Part shown: positions 16,786 to 25,197 of the stretch, piece after piece
How positions within the stretch are numbered: the stretch's first letter is position 1
Layout of the letters: every line of letters begins with the position of its first letter
Assembly (NCBI GenBank): GCA_024643795.1
Contig: JAHEMF010000007.1
Location: forward strand, 21,358-85,357
Origin: Bacteroidota bacterium
GTDB taxonomy: Bacteria; Bacteroidota; Bacteroidia; AKYH767-A; OLB10
Direction: 5' to 3'
Length of the DNA stretch: 64,000 bases
The notes under the pieces: model-generated
Database searches by the model: none
Told to the model about the DNA's origin: nothing
What the model saw: only the letters and a program-made list of their open reading frames with translations
Made by a program: the position numbers and the translations under genes

Positions 16786-18690
16786 TTATTTTTTGACAAA
16801 CTTGTTTGAATAGACTTTGTTGCCAATAACTGTGTTTACTGTGTACATACCTGCAGCATAAGTGCTAAGGTTGATATCCAGATTATATACACCTGTATTT
16901 AAGGCCTTTTGTGCATAGCTGTCAACCAGCTGTCCCATGTAATTGCGTACTTCAATTGTAAGCTCTACCGCTTCTGTGATATCATACTTCAAGCTTACAA
17001 ATTCGCTGGCAGGGTTAGGATAAATAGAGATGGTTAATCCTTGAGTAAGCACTTCATTTACAGATTGAGGTCCAAGGATTGTAGTTACATCAATACAATC
17101 ATAAACCATATCACTTTGTCCAATCGGGTGCTCACCATTTGGTGGTACTGAGTGGCCGGGTGATCCATCCTGTTGCCAGAACATACTTACACATCCATCA
17201 ACATTTTTGGCTGTGGCGTTAAATACTGCTTCGTCAAAATCACTGTCTGATACATTGATAGGAGTACTCCATGTTGCACCACCATCTGCAGAACCCTGCA
17301 CCCAAACATTTCGGTAGCTGAATGCGTTCGGACTTGGGTTTCCGGAGTCTGTTAATTCCATCAGAGCACAATAAGTAACAAAGAGATTATTGTTTGCATC
17401 AACACCTGCAGCAGGCATAGAGCAAATCCCATCATTTCCATATCTGCCACCAAGATCAGCAGCAAATGCAGAGGCAACTCCATCACCATCACGATCTGGT
17501 GCAGTGGCAATAACTACAGGAGGATTTGATCCCATACCTTCATTCCAATACATCAAACCATCTGTTGACAAAAACAGTCCAAGAGGATCGTTAGGAACTT
17601 CATCAAGGATCAGCATAGCACCGGCAAATACGTGTGCCATACCGTTATTATCAAGTACAATGGCGTAAGACCCATCAGTAGTTAATAATGTATCAGCGAT
17701 TCCGTCAAAGTCAATGTCAGTGATCATGGTTGCATCATCATACTTGGTGAATGGGAAATCCATAATTACTGAACGGGTCCAGGTTGAACCATTGTCAGTT
17801 GACTTCCAAAGCGCCCAGTCGTCGGTGATATTACCGGAAGTAAAGACTACGGTGCTACCTGATGCATCTATTGCATAACCATCAGCGCGGAATCCATTAT
17901 ATTCCAGGTCATTTACTCCCGGAGGAATTGCTCTAACAATATCCCATGTTTGACCACCATCCTGCGAACGGCTGTAATTCAAACATCCATCCAGGCCATT
18001 TACCAATGCCCCTCCGTTACCTGTGGGGTAGGAGATATCTATCATGTGCACTGAATTGCCGTTGGCACCACCTGCTGCGGTTCTAACCCAAAGGGTTGTT
18101 TCGCCATTAGGGAAAGTTGGAATCAAAGTTTGAGTCCAGTTAGCTCCACCTGCGGTTGCATTTAAGTTAATGGCAGTGGAAACTGTAACACTTTGGTGTG
18201 AAACTAATGCTTCACCACCATTGGCCAATTTCACTAGGCTTGGCCAGCCTCTGCGATCCGTTTCGATACGTGCAGTTGGGAATGAACCCCAGTTTGTACC
18301 ATCAAAGTAATTGTAACCTGCACCTCTGTCAGGATATGAACCTCCAAGGTCTGTAGAGAATGTCCAGCATGCTCCAACAGTTCCATTGTTTTTGTAAATA
18401 CGGTTTTGTACCGAACCATTACTTTGGAGGTCGTAGGTGCTATTTCCAATTATCACCTGAGCTGCTGAACTCTTTGAAGTTTGAGATGGCTGAGATGAAA
18501 CAATTGGATTGAACTTGTTTACGGGTGCTTCTGTTCCACCAACAATAGTTTGAGCAGGAGACAATCCGTAATGAGAAGTTACATTTAACCTCTCTTTAAC
18601 AATGCTGATCGGTTGAGACTGCCTGTTCTGTGCTACTAAGTAGCAAGTTCCGGCAGATACCATGATCATGGTAAGTAATAATTTTTTCAT
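16786..18690 (-). CDS. Secreted T9SS-sorted protein with BNR/sialidase-like propeller repeats (paralogue A)
   Basis: A 634-residue secreted protein: signal peptide (1-20), a propeller-like region with Asp-box/BNR-type strands (SQDGGQTWD, STDNGSTWTR, SADGGATWSTP), and a type A T9SS sorting domain at about 555-634 (begins IYPNPASEF, ends NKFVKK). Two Ca2+-loop-like stretches, DIDFDGIADT and DRDGDGVAS, interrupt the propeller. The residues needed for sialidase catalysis are not evident, so an enzyme role is doubtful; binding or adhesion is as likely. It is a tandem paralogue of the gene that follows at 18836 and is separated from it by a terminator and its own -7 element. Confidence 0.85.
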   Translation of the reverse strand: MKKLLLTMIMVSAGTCYLVAQNRQSQPISIVKERLNVTSHYGLSPAQTIVGGTEAPVNKFNPIVSSQPSQTSKSSAAQVIIGNSTYDLQSNGSVQNRIYKNNGTVGACWTFSTDLGGSYPDRGAGYNYFDGTNWGSFPTARIETDRRGWPSLVKLANGGEALVSHQSVTVSTAINLNATAGGANWTQTLIPTFPNGETTLWVRTAAGGANGNSVHMIDISYPTGNGGALVNGLDGCLNYSRSQDGGQTWDIVRAIPPGVNDLEYNGFRADGYAIDASGSTVVFTSGNITDDWALWKSTDNGSTWTRSVIMDFPFTKYDDATMITDIDFDGIADTLLTTDGSYAIVLDNNGMAHVFAGAMLILDEVPNDPLGLFLSTDGLMYWNEGMGSNPPVVIATAPDRDGDGVASAFAADLGGRYGNDGICSMPAAGVDANNNLFVTYCALMELTDSGNPSPNAFSYRNVWVQGSADGGATWSTPINVSDSDFDEAVFNATAKNVDGCVSMFWQQDGSPGHSVPPNGEHPIGQSDMVYDCIDVTTILGPQSVNEVLTQGLTISIYPNPASEFVSLKYDITEAVELTIEVRNYMGQLVDSYAQKALNTGVYNLDINLSTYAAGMYTVNTVIGNKVYSNKFVKK

Positions 18691-18716
18691 AGGGTTTAAA
18701 TATTTAATTCTTTCAT

Positions 18717-18724
18717 CAAATATA
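18717..18724 (-). promoter_or_regulatory. -7 element (TATATTTG) of T9SS paralogue A
   Basis: On the minus strand TATATTTG matches the Bacteroidota -7 consensus TAnnTTTG, about 26 bases before the ATG at 18690. No clear TTTG lies at the -33 distance. Confidence 0.55.
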
Positions 18725-18788
18725 ATTGAATTGATTTTAATTGGGCCTCATCTTGACATGAATGTGGGATATTTGACAGTCTTATAAC

Positions 18789-18816
18789 AAAAAACCCCGC
18801 ATTAGCGGGGTTTTTT
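18789..18816. terminator. Intrinsic terminator between the two T9SS paralogues
   Basis: Stem CCCCGC / GCGGGG with an ATTA loop and A/T tracts of six on both sides. On the minus strand it ends transcription of the gene at 18836-20656. Confidence 0.9.
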
Positions 18817-18835
18817 AGTTCTTAAAGGTGGTAAA

Positions 18836-20656
18836 TTACTTTACCAGAACCTTTTCACCATAGATCTTGTCACCAACAATCGTATTTAAAGAATAAACAC
18901 CTGCTGACAGGTTGTTTACAGAAATACGAATATTATTAACTCCGGCAACAGCACTTATTTGCTCTGAATAAACAACTTGTCCGAGAACGTTAACAAGTTG
19001 AACACTGAATGTAGCAGCATTTTCGAATGTGTAATCTACAAACAGAACATCTTTAACTGGATTTGGATAAATAACAGTTTCAACGTTACCGAAAGCAGTT
19101 TCATTGATACCAACCGGGTTAGAAATGCCATTGAATATTACTTCATAAAGTCCTGCTGGATCGCCATCAGGACCTATTTGTGTTCCTGGCTCACCATCTT
19201 TGTGGTAAACAATTGGAATAACATCGGCACCAACTCTTTTACCCATAGCTGTGAATACTTGCTCGTCAAAATCACTTTCTTCAACTGTAGCAGGTGTTGA
19301 CCAAGTTGTACCTCCATCAGAAGAATACATATAATATGCATTACGATAAGATTGCGGATCAACTGGAGCACCATTTGTAGTATTTTCCTGTAATGAAGAA
19401 TATACCAAGTGTACGTTGTTTTGTCCGTCAATACCTAAGCCAGGCATTCCAGTAAGTCCACATTGGTACAAGGCAATACTTGGCTCAACTGAGATCATAC
19501 CGTCACCGTCTCTGTCGTTCATTTCAGCAACCATGTTATTCAACAGAGTATTCGCACCCATAGACTCATTCCAGTAGAAAAGTCCATCAGTGCCTGGGAA
19601 GTAAGAATAGCTACCACCAGCAGCAGTATCATCATCAAGTACGAACATTGCACTAGTGGCAACGTGACAAACGTTGTTATTATCAATAACAACAGAAGGG
19701 TCCTGACCTGCTACTAAAACAGTGTCGATGATTCCATCGCCATCAATGTCAGTTACAGATCCACTTGCAGTGTAATCATAAGGTGCTAATGGGAACTCAC
19801 TTACTACCGTTGTGGTCCAGGTTGCACCATTGTCAGTTGATTTCCATAAAGTAAGATTCTCTGTCCAACCACCCATTACGATAGCGATTACATCGCCACG
19901 GGCATCTAGGTCATATGCATCTACCTGACCTTCAAAGTATGTAGCTGCTTCACCAGGAAGAACAACATCTTGATCAACCCAAGTAGCTCCACCATCTAAC
20001 GAACGGGAGTAGGTCATATAGAAACTTCCACCATTTTCGTTACCGATAACGTGCACGCTATTTCCATTTGCACCACCTGTAACCATGCGAGGCCAGGTCA
20101 TGTTAGTAGTGTCAGGTGTTGATTCAGTCCATGTACCGGTACCTTTAGAAGATCTTGAAATGAAGTTAGTAGGATTAGTACCATGGTTAACAACATACTC
20201 ACCACTTTGAGATGTTCCGCTTATATTAGGCCATCCTGTACGTAAAGTAGCAGACTCAATACGATCTGTTGGAGATGGTCCCCATGTAGTACCATTGAAG
20301 TAGTTGTAACCAGTTCCACGGTCAGAGTAGCTAGGGCCCTGGATTCCGCGAGTCCATACAACACTTATAGTTCCATCATCCCATCTGTGTACACGGTTAC
20401 CTGCTGTACCATAGTTAGTTTGCAGGTCATATTCTGTAGTTCCAATAACTACCTCAGCACCAGAAGTTTTTGATGTAGCTGATGTAGTTACGTTTGCTGA
20501 TTTCAATGGAGTAATGTCATCGACAGGCTTTACTCTATCTAATCTAATGTTTTTGATTGCTGCCGGGAGCTTGTCCTGAGCCTTACGACCCGCATCCTGC
20601 CCGAAGGAAGAAAGACAAACAGCCAAAGCAACACCGCTTAGTAATAGTTTTTTCAT
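18836..20656 (-). CDS. Secreted T9SS-sorted protein with BNR/sialidase-like propeller repeats (paralogue B)
   Basis: The ATG at 20656 (MKKLLLSGVAL) gives a clean signal peptide and 606 residues. An earlier in-frame ATG at 20695 would put 13 polar residues before it. The mature protein has the same layout as its downstream neighbour: a shared block near the mature N terminus (VVIGTTEYDLQ here, VIIGNSTYDLQ there), repeated SLDGGATW / STDNGATW Asp-box strands, two Asp-rich loops (DIDGDGIIDT, DRDGDGMIS), and a T9SS sorting domain from about residue 525 (IYPNPVKD, ends GEKVLVK). The two genes look like an old tandem duplication. Function is not known; both are predicted to be exported and attached to or released from the outer surface. 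Confidence 0.85.
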   Translation of the reverse strand: MKKLLLSGVALAVCLSSFGQDAGRKAQDKLPAAIKNIRLDRVKPVDDITPLKSANVTTSATSKTSGAEVVIGTTEYDLQTNYGTAGNRVHRWDDGTISVVWTRGIQGPSYSDRGTGYNYFNGTTWGPSPTDRIESATLRTGWPNISGTSQSGEYVVNHGTNPTNFISRSSKGTGTWTESTPDTTNMTWPRMVTGGANGNSVHVIGNENGGSFYMTYSRSLDGGATWVDQDVVLPGEAATYFEGQVDAYDLDARGDVIAIVMGGWTENLTLWKSTDNGATWTTTVVSEFPLAPYDYTASGSVTDIDGDGIIDTVLVAGQDPSVVIDNNNVCHVATSAMFVLDDDTAAGGSYSYFPGTDGLFYWNESMGANTLLNNMVAEMNDRDGDGMISVEPSIALYQCGLTGMPGLGIDGQNNVHLVYSSLQENTTNGAPVDPQSYRNAYYMYSSDGGTTWSTPATVEESDFDEQVFTAMGKRVGADVIPIVYHKDGEPGTQIGPDGDPAGLYEVIFNGISNPVGINETAFGNVETVIYPNPVKDVLFVDYTFENAATFSVQLVNVLGQVVYSEQISAVAGVNNIRISVNNLSAGVYSLNTIVGDKIYGEKVLVK

Positions 20657-20996
20657 GTTGATTTGATTTTTGGTTAAAAATTGATTGGTTATCAAATAAT
20701 TATAATTGCATTGCTACTAAAACTGCAAGCAACAGTCAATGCTTCAAAAGTAAATAAAATCACCAAAAGATGTAGGAATTGTTAACTTTTTGTCATTAAA
20801 AAAAGTAACCTCAATATTAAAATAAGATCTATAATAGACTATATATGAGTTAGTTAAAATAGGGGTGTGAATTTGATTGATGAACAATTGAAAAACGGGT
20901 TGGTGAAAAACTTTTCATATTCGGTGTTGGATGCAAAAATTCCCACATTTCATAATGAGTTGATTATTAATGATATATAAAACAGTCTGTTTTTGA
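20657..20996. promoter_or_regulatory. 340-bp intergenic region; -7 element of T9SS paralogue B at 20745-20752 (minus)
   Basis: On the minus strand TACTTTTG at 20745-20752 is a perfect -7 element, predicting an mRNA leader of about 80 bases before the ATG at 20656. No good -33 TTTG is at the usual distance. The remaining 240 bp up to the glycosyltransferase stop (20997) is AT-rich. I see no ORF, hairpin terminator, tRNA or repeat in it. Confidence 0.5.
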
Positions 20997-22190
20997 TCAA
21001 CTCTTTCTATTATTCAGCAGATATTGCGAGTAAAGTGAGTGGAATGATGATCCAATAACTTCATTACTGAATGTGTTAATAGCATATTTACGAATGAAAC
21101 CCTGATGGAATTGATCAGAGTGGTTTAGCATGGATTCAATTGCTTTGACCAATTGGTGAATATCACCTCTTTTTATTAAGATTCCCATTTCACTGGTTAC
21201 AAACTCTCCGATACCACCTACATCAGTAGATATTACAGGCACTCCACAGCTCATAGATTCAATAATGGTGCATGGAAGGTTTTCATAATTGCTGAACATG
21301 ATCAGAGCTCTTGAGTTCTGTATATGCGCTGGTATCTTATCTGCAGACACCTCGCCATAAAATTCAACTATGCCGTTTTTAATATTCAGTTTTTTAAAAT
21401 GATCCATCACCAGTTTCTTATCCGGACCGTCTCCAATAATATCCAGCTTAAAATCATTTCGCTTCTCTGATAAGATCTTAACGGCATCGAGTATTCCTCT
21501 TATATTTTTAGCTGGTTCATCGAAACAAGAGATGTGAATTAAGTTTGAAATAGTATTTGAGTTACCTGGGGCTGGTTGAAACAACGATGTGTCTGTTACG
21601 TTTGGAATTACTGAGTATTTCCCTTTCAAGCCACATTGTTTCATGGCATTTGCGAGATCGTTGGTTACAGTGGTGATATGAGATGATTGTGATGCTGCGT
21701 ACTTCGTAAACAACCTTCTTAGTATTCCTTTATAAGAACCATTTGCAATATTTTGAGATTGGTATCTGGACCAGTGTTCTGTTATGATATAAGGTATATG
21801 ATACCTGAGCTTCATCCACATGGCAGGAATGGCAGTTCGTGTGAGAACATGTACATGGCACAAATCAGGAAGTCCATTTTCGTTTTTTTCCTGCTTTAAA
21901 AGTTTGTATGCTGCAATGAGGTATCGAAGTAAATTCACCAATGGTCCGAGCAGGAGGAGCTTGCTGGACTTGTAGTATGCAATTTTCTCCTGAATGTTTC
22001 CATGCCGGTGATGGGTGATATCAATGGGTTTGTTAAGTTTTGTTGATGGGCATATATACAAAACCGTAACATTGTCAAAAAGGCTTACTGCTTCGGCATG
22101 TCTTCTGATAAAAAGCCCAAGCATGGCATCATTTCTGTTTGGATACCACCTGGGGATGAACCAAACTCTAAATCGGTTTTTAGTCGACAT
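20997..22190 (-). CDS. Glycosyltransferase family 4 (GT-B fold)
   Basis: A 397-residue GT-B glycosyltransferase. The N-terminal domain has FIPRWYPNRNDAMLGLFIRRHAEA in its first 35 residues, the usual group-1 acceptor-side start. The C-terminal nucleotide-sugar site shows the E-x7-E pattern in the stretch SNYENLPCTIIESMSCGVP, followed by VISTDVGG. Donor and acceptor sugars are unknown. There is no polysaccharide cluster around it: its only same-strand neighbour is the copper ATPase, whose 3' end it overlaps by 11 bp, so the two may be co-transcribed by chance of packing. Confidence 0.88.
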   Translation of the reverse strand: MSTKNRFRVWFIPRWYPNRNDAMLGLFIRRHAEAVSLFDNVTVLYICPSTKLNKPIDITHHRHGNIQEKIAYYKSSKLLLLGPLVNLLRYLIAAYKLLKQEKNENGLPDLCHVHVLTRTAIPAMWMKLRYHIPYIITEHWSRYQSQNIANGSYKGILRRLFTKYAASQSSHITTVTNDLANAMKQCGLKGKYSVIPNVTDTSLFQPAPGNSNTISNLIHISCFDEPAKNIRGILDAVKILSEKRNDFKLDIIGDGPDKKLVMDHFKKLNIKNGIVEFYGEVSADKIPAHIQNSRALIMFSNYENLPCTIIESMSCGVPVISTDVGGIGEFVTSEMGILIKRGDIHQLVKAIESMLNHSDQFHQGFIRKYAINTFSNEVIGSSFHSLYSQYLLNNRKS

Positions 22191-24333
22191 TAAAATTTCG
22201 ATAGTTTAACCGTATGGAATTACCAATTACAATAACATCAGAAAAGGCCATAGATAGTGCCGCTACCATAGGACTGAGAAAACCTGCTGCAGCAACAGGG
22301 ATAGCAATTATATTATAAAAGAAAGCCCAGAAGAAATTTTGTCTGATTGTTTGAAGGGTATACTTACCGATCTTTAAAGCTCTGATAACTTCAGTAAGAT
22401 CTTGAGTGTTCAGCAATATCACAGAAGCTGAGTTGATAGCAACTTTACTAGCATTTGAGAATGAAATTCCTATGTCAGCTCCGGCGAGTGATGGGGCGTC
22501 GTTAACACCATCGCCAACCATTAATAGTCGGCCTTCCTTTTTAAAACTTTGAATCAATTCTGCTTTCTGATGTGGCAGCTTTGATGCATACACTTTATTA
22601 ATACCTGTTGCTTGCTGGACAATACTGCAGTTTTTTGCGGTGTCGCCGCTTAGCAGAATGGTATCAATGCCCATAGAATGTAGCTTGTCTATTAATTTTT
22701 TAGCACCCTCTCTAACTGAGTCCCTTATCTCTAACGTAGCTATAAGTTCATTATTTCTTGTGAGGTAAACCTGACTGTTTGCTGGAAATCCAGGGTTGTT
22801 ATGAAATACATATGAACCAATTTTAAATTCAACACCATCTTCATCAACTGCTTTCAAACCTAAGCCTTTTACTTCATCAACATTGGAAAAAGAAATGAAC
22901 CGGGTTGCCTTACCAGCGAAATGCTCAACCACAGATTTTGCTATAGGATGAGAACTATGTTGTTCCAGACTTACGAGCAGATTGATCACTTGCTGAAGTT
23001 CGGATCCGAACAATTCAATATTTCCAACTTCAAACTTTCCGGTTGTCAAGGTTCCGGTTTTGTCGAATACAGCTGTTTTGATACCGCTGAACATTTCCAG
23101 TGTGTCTCCACCTTTTATCAAAATACCCTGCCGGGCAGCTTTACCAAGTCCCACGGCAACAGCAGTAGGCGCTGCGAGACCCATGGCACATGGGCAGCTT
23201 ATTACCAGTACTGCAATTGATCTCATCAATGATCCTATAAGATTAACATCGGCAATAAAATAGTTTATTGCAAAGGCTATTATCGATACAGAAATAACCA
23301 CTGGAACAAACCATGCACTTATTTTATCTCCAAGTTTTTGGATAGGTGGTTTATTAGAACTTGCCGACTTAACAAGTTCAATGATATTTGACAATGCAGT
23401 TTGTTTACCTGTTTTTTCGGCAACCATCTTAATAGCGCCATCTTGTATAATTGTTCCAGCAAATACATGGCTGTTGTTTTGAATGGCAACCGGGAGGTTC
23501 TCTCCGGTCATCATAGATTCATCCACTGAAGCATTACCCCAATAAACTTTTCCATCTGCAGGAATTTGTTCGCCGGTTCTTACTAGTAGAGCATCGCCTT
23601 TTTTGATCTCTTTAACAGGGATCTGTTCCTGTATTTCTTTTTGATCAGCACCAATTCTTATTATCACTGCCTGGCTGGGTTGCATTGCTGCCAAGGTGCG
23701 TATTGAGTTGGTGGTTTGTTTTACTGATCTTTTTTCAATGTAGTTTCCTAATAAAACAAGTGTTATGATTGTAGAGCTGGTTTCAAAAAACATATAATTG
23801 CTCACGATGCTGCTTCCATAATGTGTGATCCACCCCATACAACTGTATAAAAAAGCAGCCGCTGTTCCTACAGTTATCAAAACATCCATATTTGGCACAC
23901 CTGTTTTCAAGGATGCCAATCCGCTTCTTCCAAAATGCATCATGCCGATAATGAATACCGGGAGCGCAAGGCAAAATTGAAACCAGGGGTTATGGAGCCA
24001 TGCAGCATGAAAAAACATATGCCCCAATAGAGGTAGTGTAAGCAGGGCTGAAATAAGCAGTTTATGCTCCAGTGTAGGAAAGCGACTATCACCGTGAGAG
24101 TGACCAAGTGCTGAATGATCACTTTCGGTCACCAGATGATATCCAAGTTTTTTAATACCTTCTGCAAGTTGGTTGGTGTCGATTGTGACGCCGCTATCAT
24201 AACGTACCTCTCCCGTTGAATAGTCGACGGATACATTGCTGAGTCCTTGCTTTTCAAGGTACCGGGTCACCCCCAGTGCACAATTTGAACAGGTCATCCC
24301 CTCTATGTGTAGATCTTCCTTTTCGGGTGTCAT
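22180..24333 (-). CDS. Heavy-metal P1B-type ATPase, copper-translocating (CopA-like)
   Basis: A 717-residue copper ATPase. There is one N-terminal heavy-metal-binding domain with GMTCSNC (Cys15, Cys18), a His-containing linker, membrane segments, the actuator TGE (SMMTGENLP), the intramembrane metal site CPC (380-382), phosphorylation motif DKTGT (Asp424), and MVGDGVNDAP in the hinge. CPC plus the C-terminal N-Y and M..S membrane residues point to Cu(I). It would export copper or supply it to cuproenzymes such as oxidases. A perfect -7 element lies 5 bases before the ATG. It diverges from tRNA-His. Confidence 0.93.
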   Translation of the reverse strand: MTPEKEDLHIEGMTCSNCALGVTRYLEKQGLSNVSVDYSTGEVRYDSGVTIDTNQLAEGIKKLGYHLVTESDHSALGHSHGDSRFPTLEHKLLISALLTLPLLGHMFFHAAWLHNPWFQFCLALPVFIIGMMHFGRSGLASLKTGVPNMDVLITVGTAAAFLYSCMGWITHYGSSIVSNYMFFETSSTIITLVLLGNYIEKRSVKQTTNSIRTLAAMQPSQAVIIRIGADQKEIQEQIPVKEIKKGDALLVRTGEQIPADGKVYWGNASVDESMMTGENLPVAIQNNSHVFAGTIIQDGAIKMVAEKTGKQTALSNIIELVKSASSNKPPIQKLGDKISAWFVPVVISVSIIAFAINYFIADVNLIGSLMRSIAVLVISCPCAMGLAAPTAVAVGLGKAARQGILIKGGDTLEMFSGIKTAVFDKTGTLTTGKFEVGNIELFGSELQQVINLLVSLEQHSSHPIAKSVVEHFAGKATRFISFSNVDEVKGLGLKAVDEDGVEFKIGSYVFHNNPGFPANSQVYLTRNNELIATLEIRDSVREGAKKLIDKLHSMGIDTILLSGDTAKNCSIVQQATGINKVYASKLPHQKAELIQSFKKEGRLLMVGDGVNDAPSLAGADIGISFSNASKVAINSASVILLNTQDLTEVIRALKIGKYTLQTIRQNFFWAFFYNIIAIPVAAAGFLSPMVAALSMAFSDVIVIGNSIRLNYRNFNVD

Positions 24334-24338
24334 AAATA

Positions 24339-24346
24339 CAAAGTTA
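24339..24346 (-). promoter_or_regulatory. -7 element (TAACTTTG) directly before the copper ATPase start
   Basis: TAACTTTG on the minus strand matches TAnnTTTG and ends 5 bases before the ATG at 24333. If used, the mRNA would be leaderless or nearly so. Confidence 0.45.
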
Positions 24347-24386
24347 CCTCCTATTAAGTTAATACCTAAAAAGTGGATAAACTAAT

Positions 24387-24417
24387 ATTTGAATCAAACG
24401 TGGAATTTGGTACTTTT
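24387..24417 (+). promoter_or_regulatory. Promoter of tRNA-His
   Basis: TTTG at 24387-24390, 19 bases, then TACTTTTG at 24410-24417: an exact match to the Bacteroidota -33/-7 consensus. Predicted transcript start is about 24424, 11 bases before the tRNA. Confidence 0.8.
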
Positions 24418-24434
24418 GCACTCCTTATCTAAAT

Positions 24435-24512
24435 GGTGGATGTAGCTCAGTTGGTTAGAGCACCAGATTGTGGTTCTGGGGGTCGCGGGTTCGAATCCCG
24501 TCTTTCACCCCA
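24435..24512 (+). tRNA. tRNA-His (anticodon GTG)
   Basis: A full cloverleaf. It has the extra G(-1) of tRNA-His at 24435 facing C73, D stem GCTC/GAGC, anticodon stem CCAGA/TCTGG with loop TTGTGGT and anticodon GTG at 24470-24472, and T arm GCGGG-TTCGAAT-CCCGT with one G-U pair. The encoded CCA ends at 24512. The acceptor stem has a T6:T67 mismatch and a G-T pair. It has its own promoter and terminator, so it is a single-gene unit. Confidence 0.95.
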
Positions 24513-24542
24513 AAAAAAAGCCTCCATACGGAGGCTTTTTTT
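24513..24542. terminator. Bidirectional intrinsic terminator after tRNA-His
   Basis: Stem GCCTCC / GGAGGC around ATAC with an A run on the left and T7 on the right. It touches the stop codon of the convergent thioredoxin gene and probably ends both transcripts. Confidence 0.88.
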
Positions 24543-25131
24543 ATTCCTTGGCCTGAGGACCTTTTATTTCAGTTTGGTATTGTTCCCAGCTTTTTTCGAG
24601 ATATATCTTTTCTCCAAAAAATTGTAAAATGGGCATCAGGTTGTCTTTGGAAAGATAGCTTTGTACAGGTTGTGTGAGCATTGTAAAACCTTCATCGAGT
24701 ATTACATATGAAGGGTAACCCATTTTACCGTTCAACAAAGAAACAGCCAGCTCGTTGGCTTTGTACTGAGGTGCATATTTAAACTGCATATCTTTGAATG
24801 TAATAGTATCGCGTGTTTCGGCATTTAGTTTCACATTGTAATAATTGTCATTCATATAAAGGATAACTGAGTCTTCCCTGAATGTGGTCTGATCCATTCT
24901 CTTGCACCAGCCGCACCAATCTGTATAGATATCAATGAAAATTTTCTTAGGGTTCTGGCCGGAACTGGCAATGGCCTGTTCAAACGACATCCATTTAATA
25001 CCTCCTTCAGTCTCGTGACTTCTGGGATTTGTAGAAACTCCAGATTTCAATGGCTGGCCATCGCAGGATGAAAAGCAGACTAATATCCCAAGAAATGGGA
25101 TCACAACTAAGGCAAACTTCTTCATGTTCAT
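24541..25131 (-). CDS. Thioredoxin-like lipoprotein
   Basis: The ATG at 25131 gives 196 residues. The longer frame from 25197 would put 22 residues before the signal peptide and is unlikely; an ATG two codons on (25125) is equally possible. Residues 5-23 form a lipoprotein signal with Cys23 after Phe-Ser-Ser. The thioredoxin site is WCGWCK (Cys73, Cys76), an unusual Gly-Trp dipeptide between the cysteines that is common in DUF255-like and thioredoxin_7 proteins. It is probably a periplasmic disulfide reductase or oxidase. It lies 66 bp after the OPT transporter on the same strand. Confidence 0.85.
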   Translation of the reverse strand: MNMKKFALVVIPFLGILVCFSSCDGQPLKSGVSTNPRSHETEGGIKWMSFEQAIASSGQNPKKIFIDIYTDWCGWCKRMDQTTFREDSVILYMNDNYYNVKLNAETRDTITFKDMQFKYAPQYKANELAVSLLNGKMGYPSYVILDEGFTMLTQPVQSYLSKDNLMPILQFFGEKIYLEKSWEQYQTEIKGPQAKE

Positions 25132-25197
25132 TTTTAAAATTACCAAATATAGATAACGAAAAAACAGTGATTTTGTTAACTTGTTGATTTCCAGCAA

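Noticed and set aside
24435..24512. tRNA-His as an integration site
   Set aside because: No integrase is adjacent and no second copy of the tRNA 3' end was seen in the following sequence.
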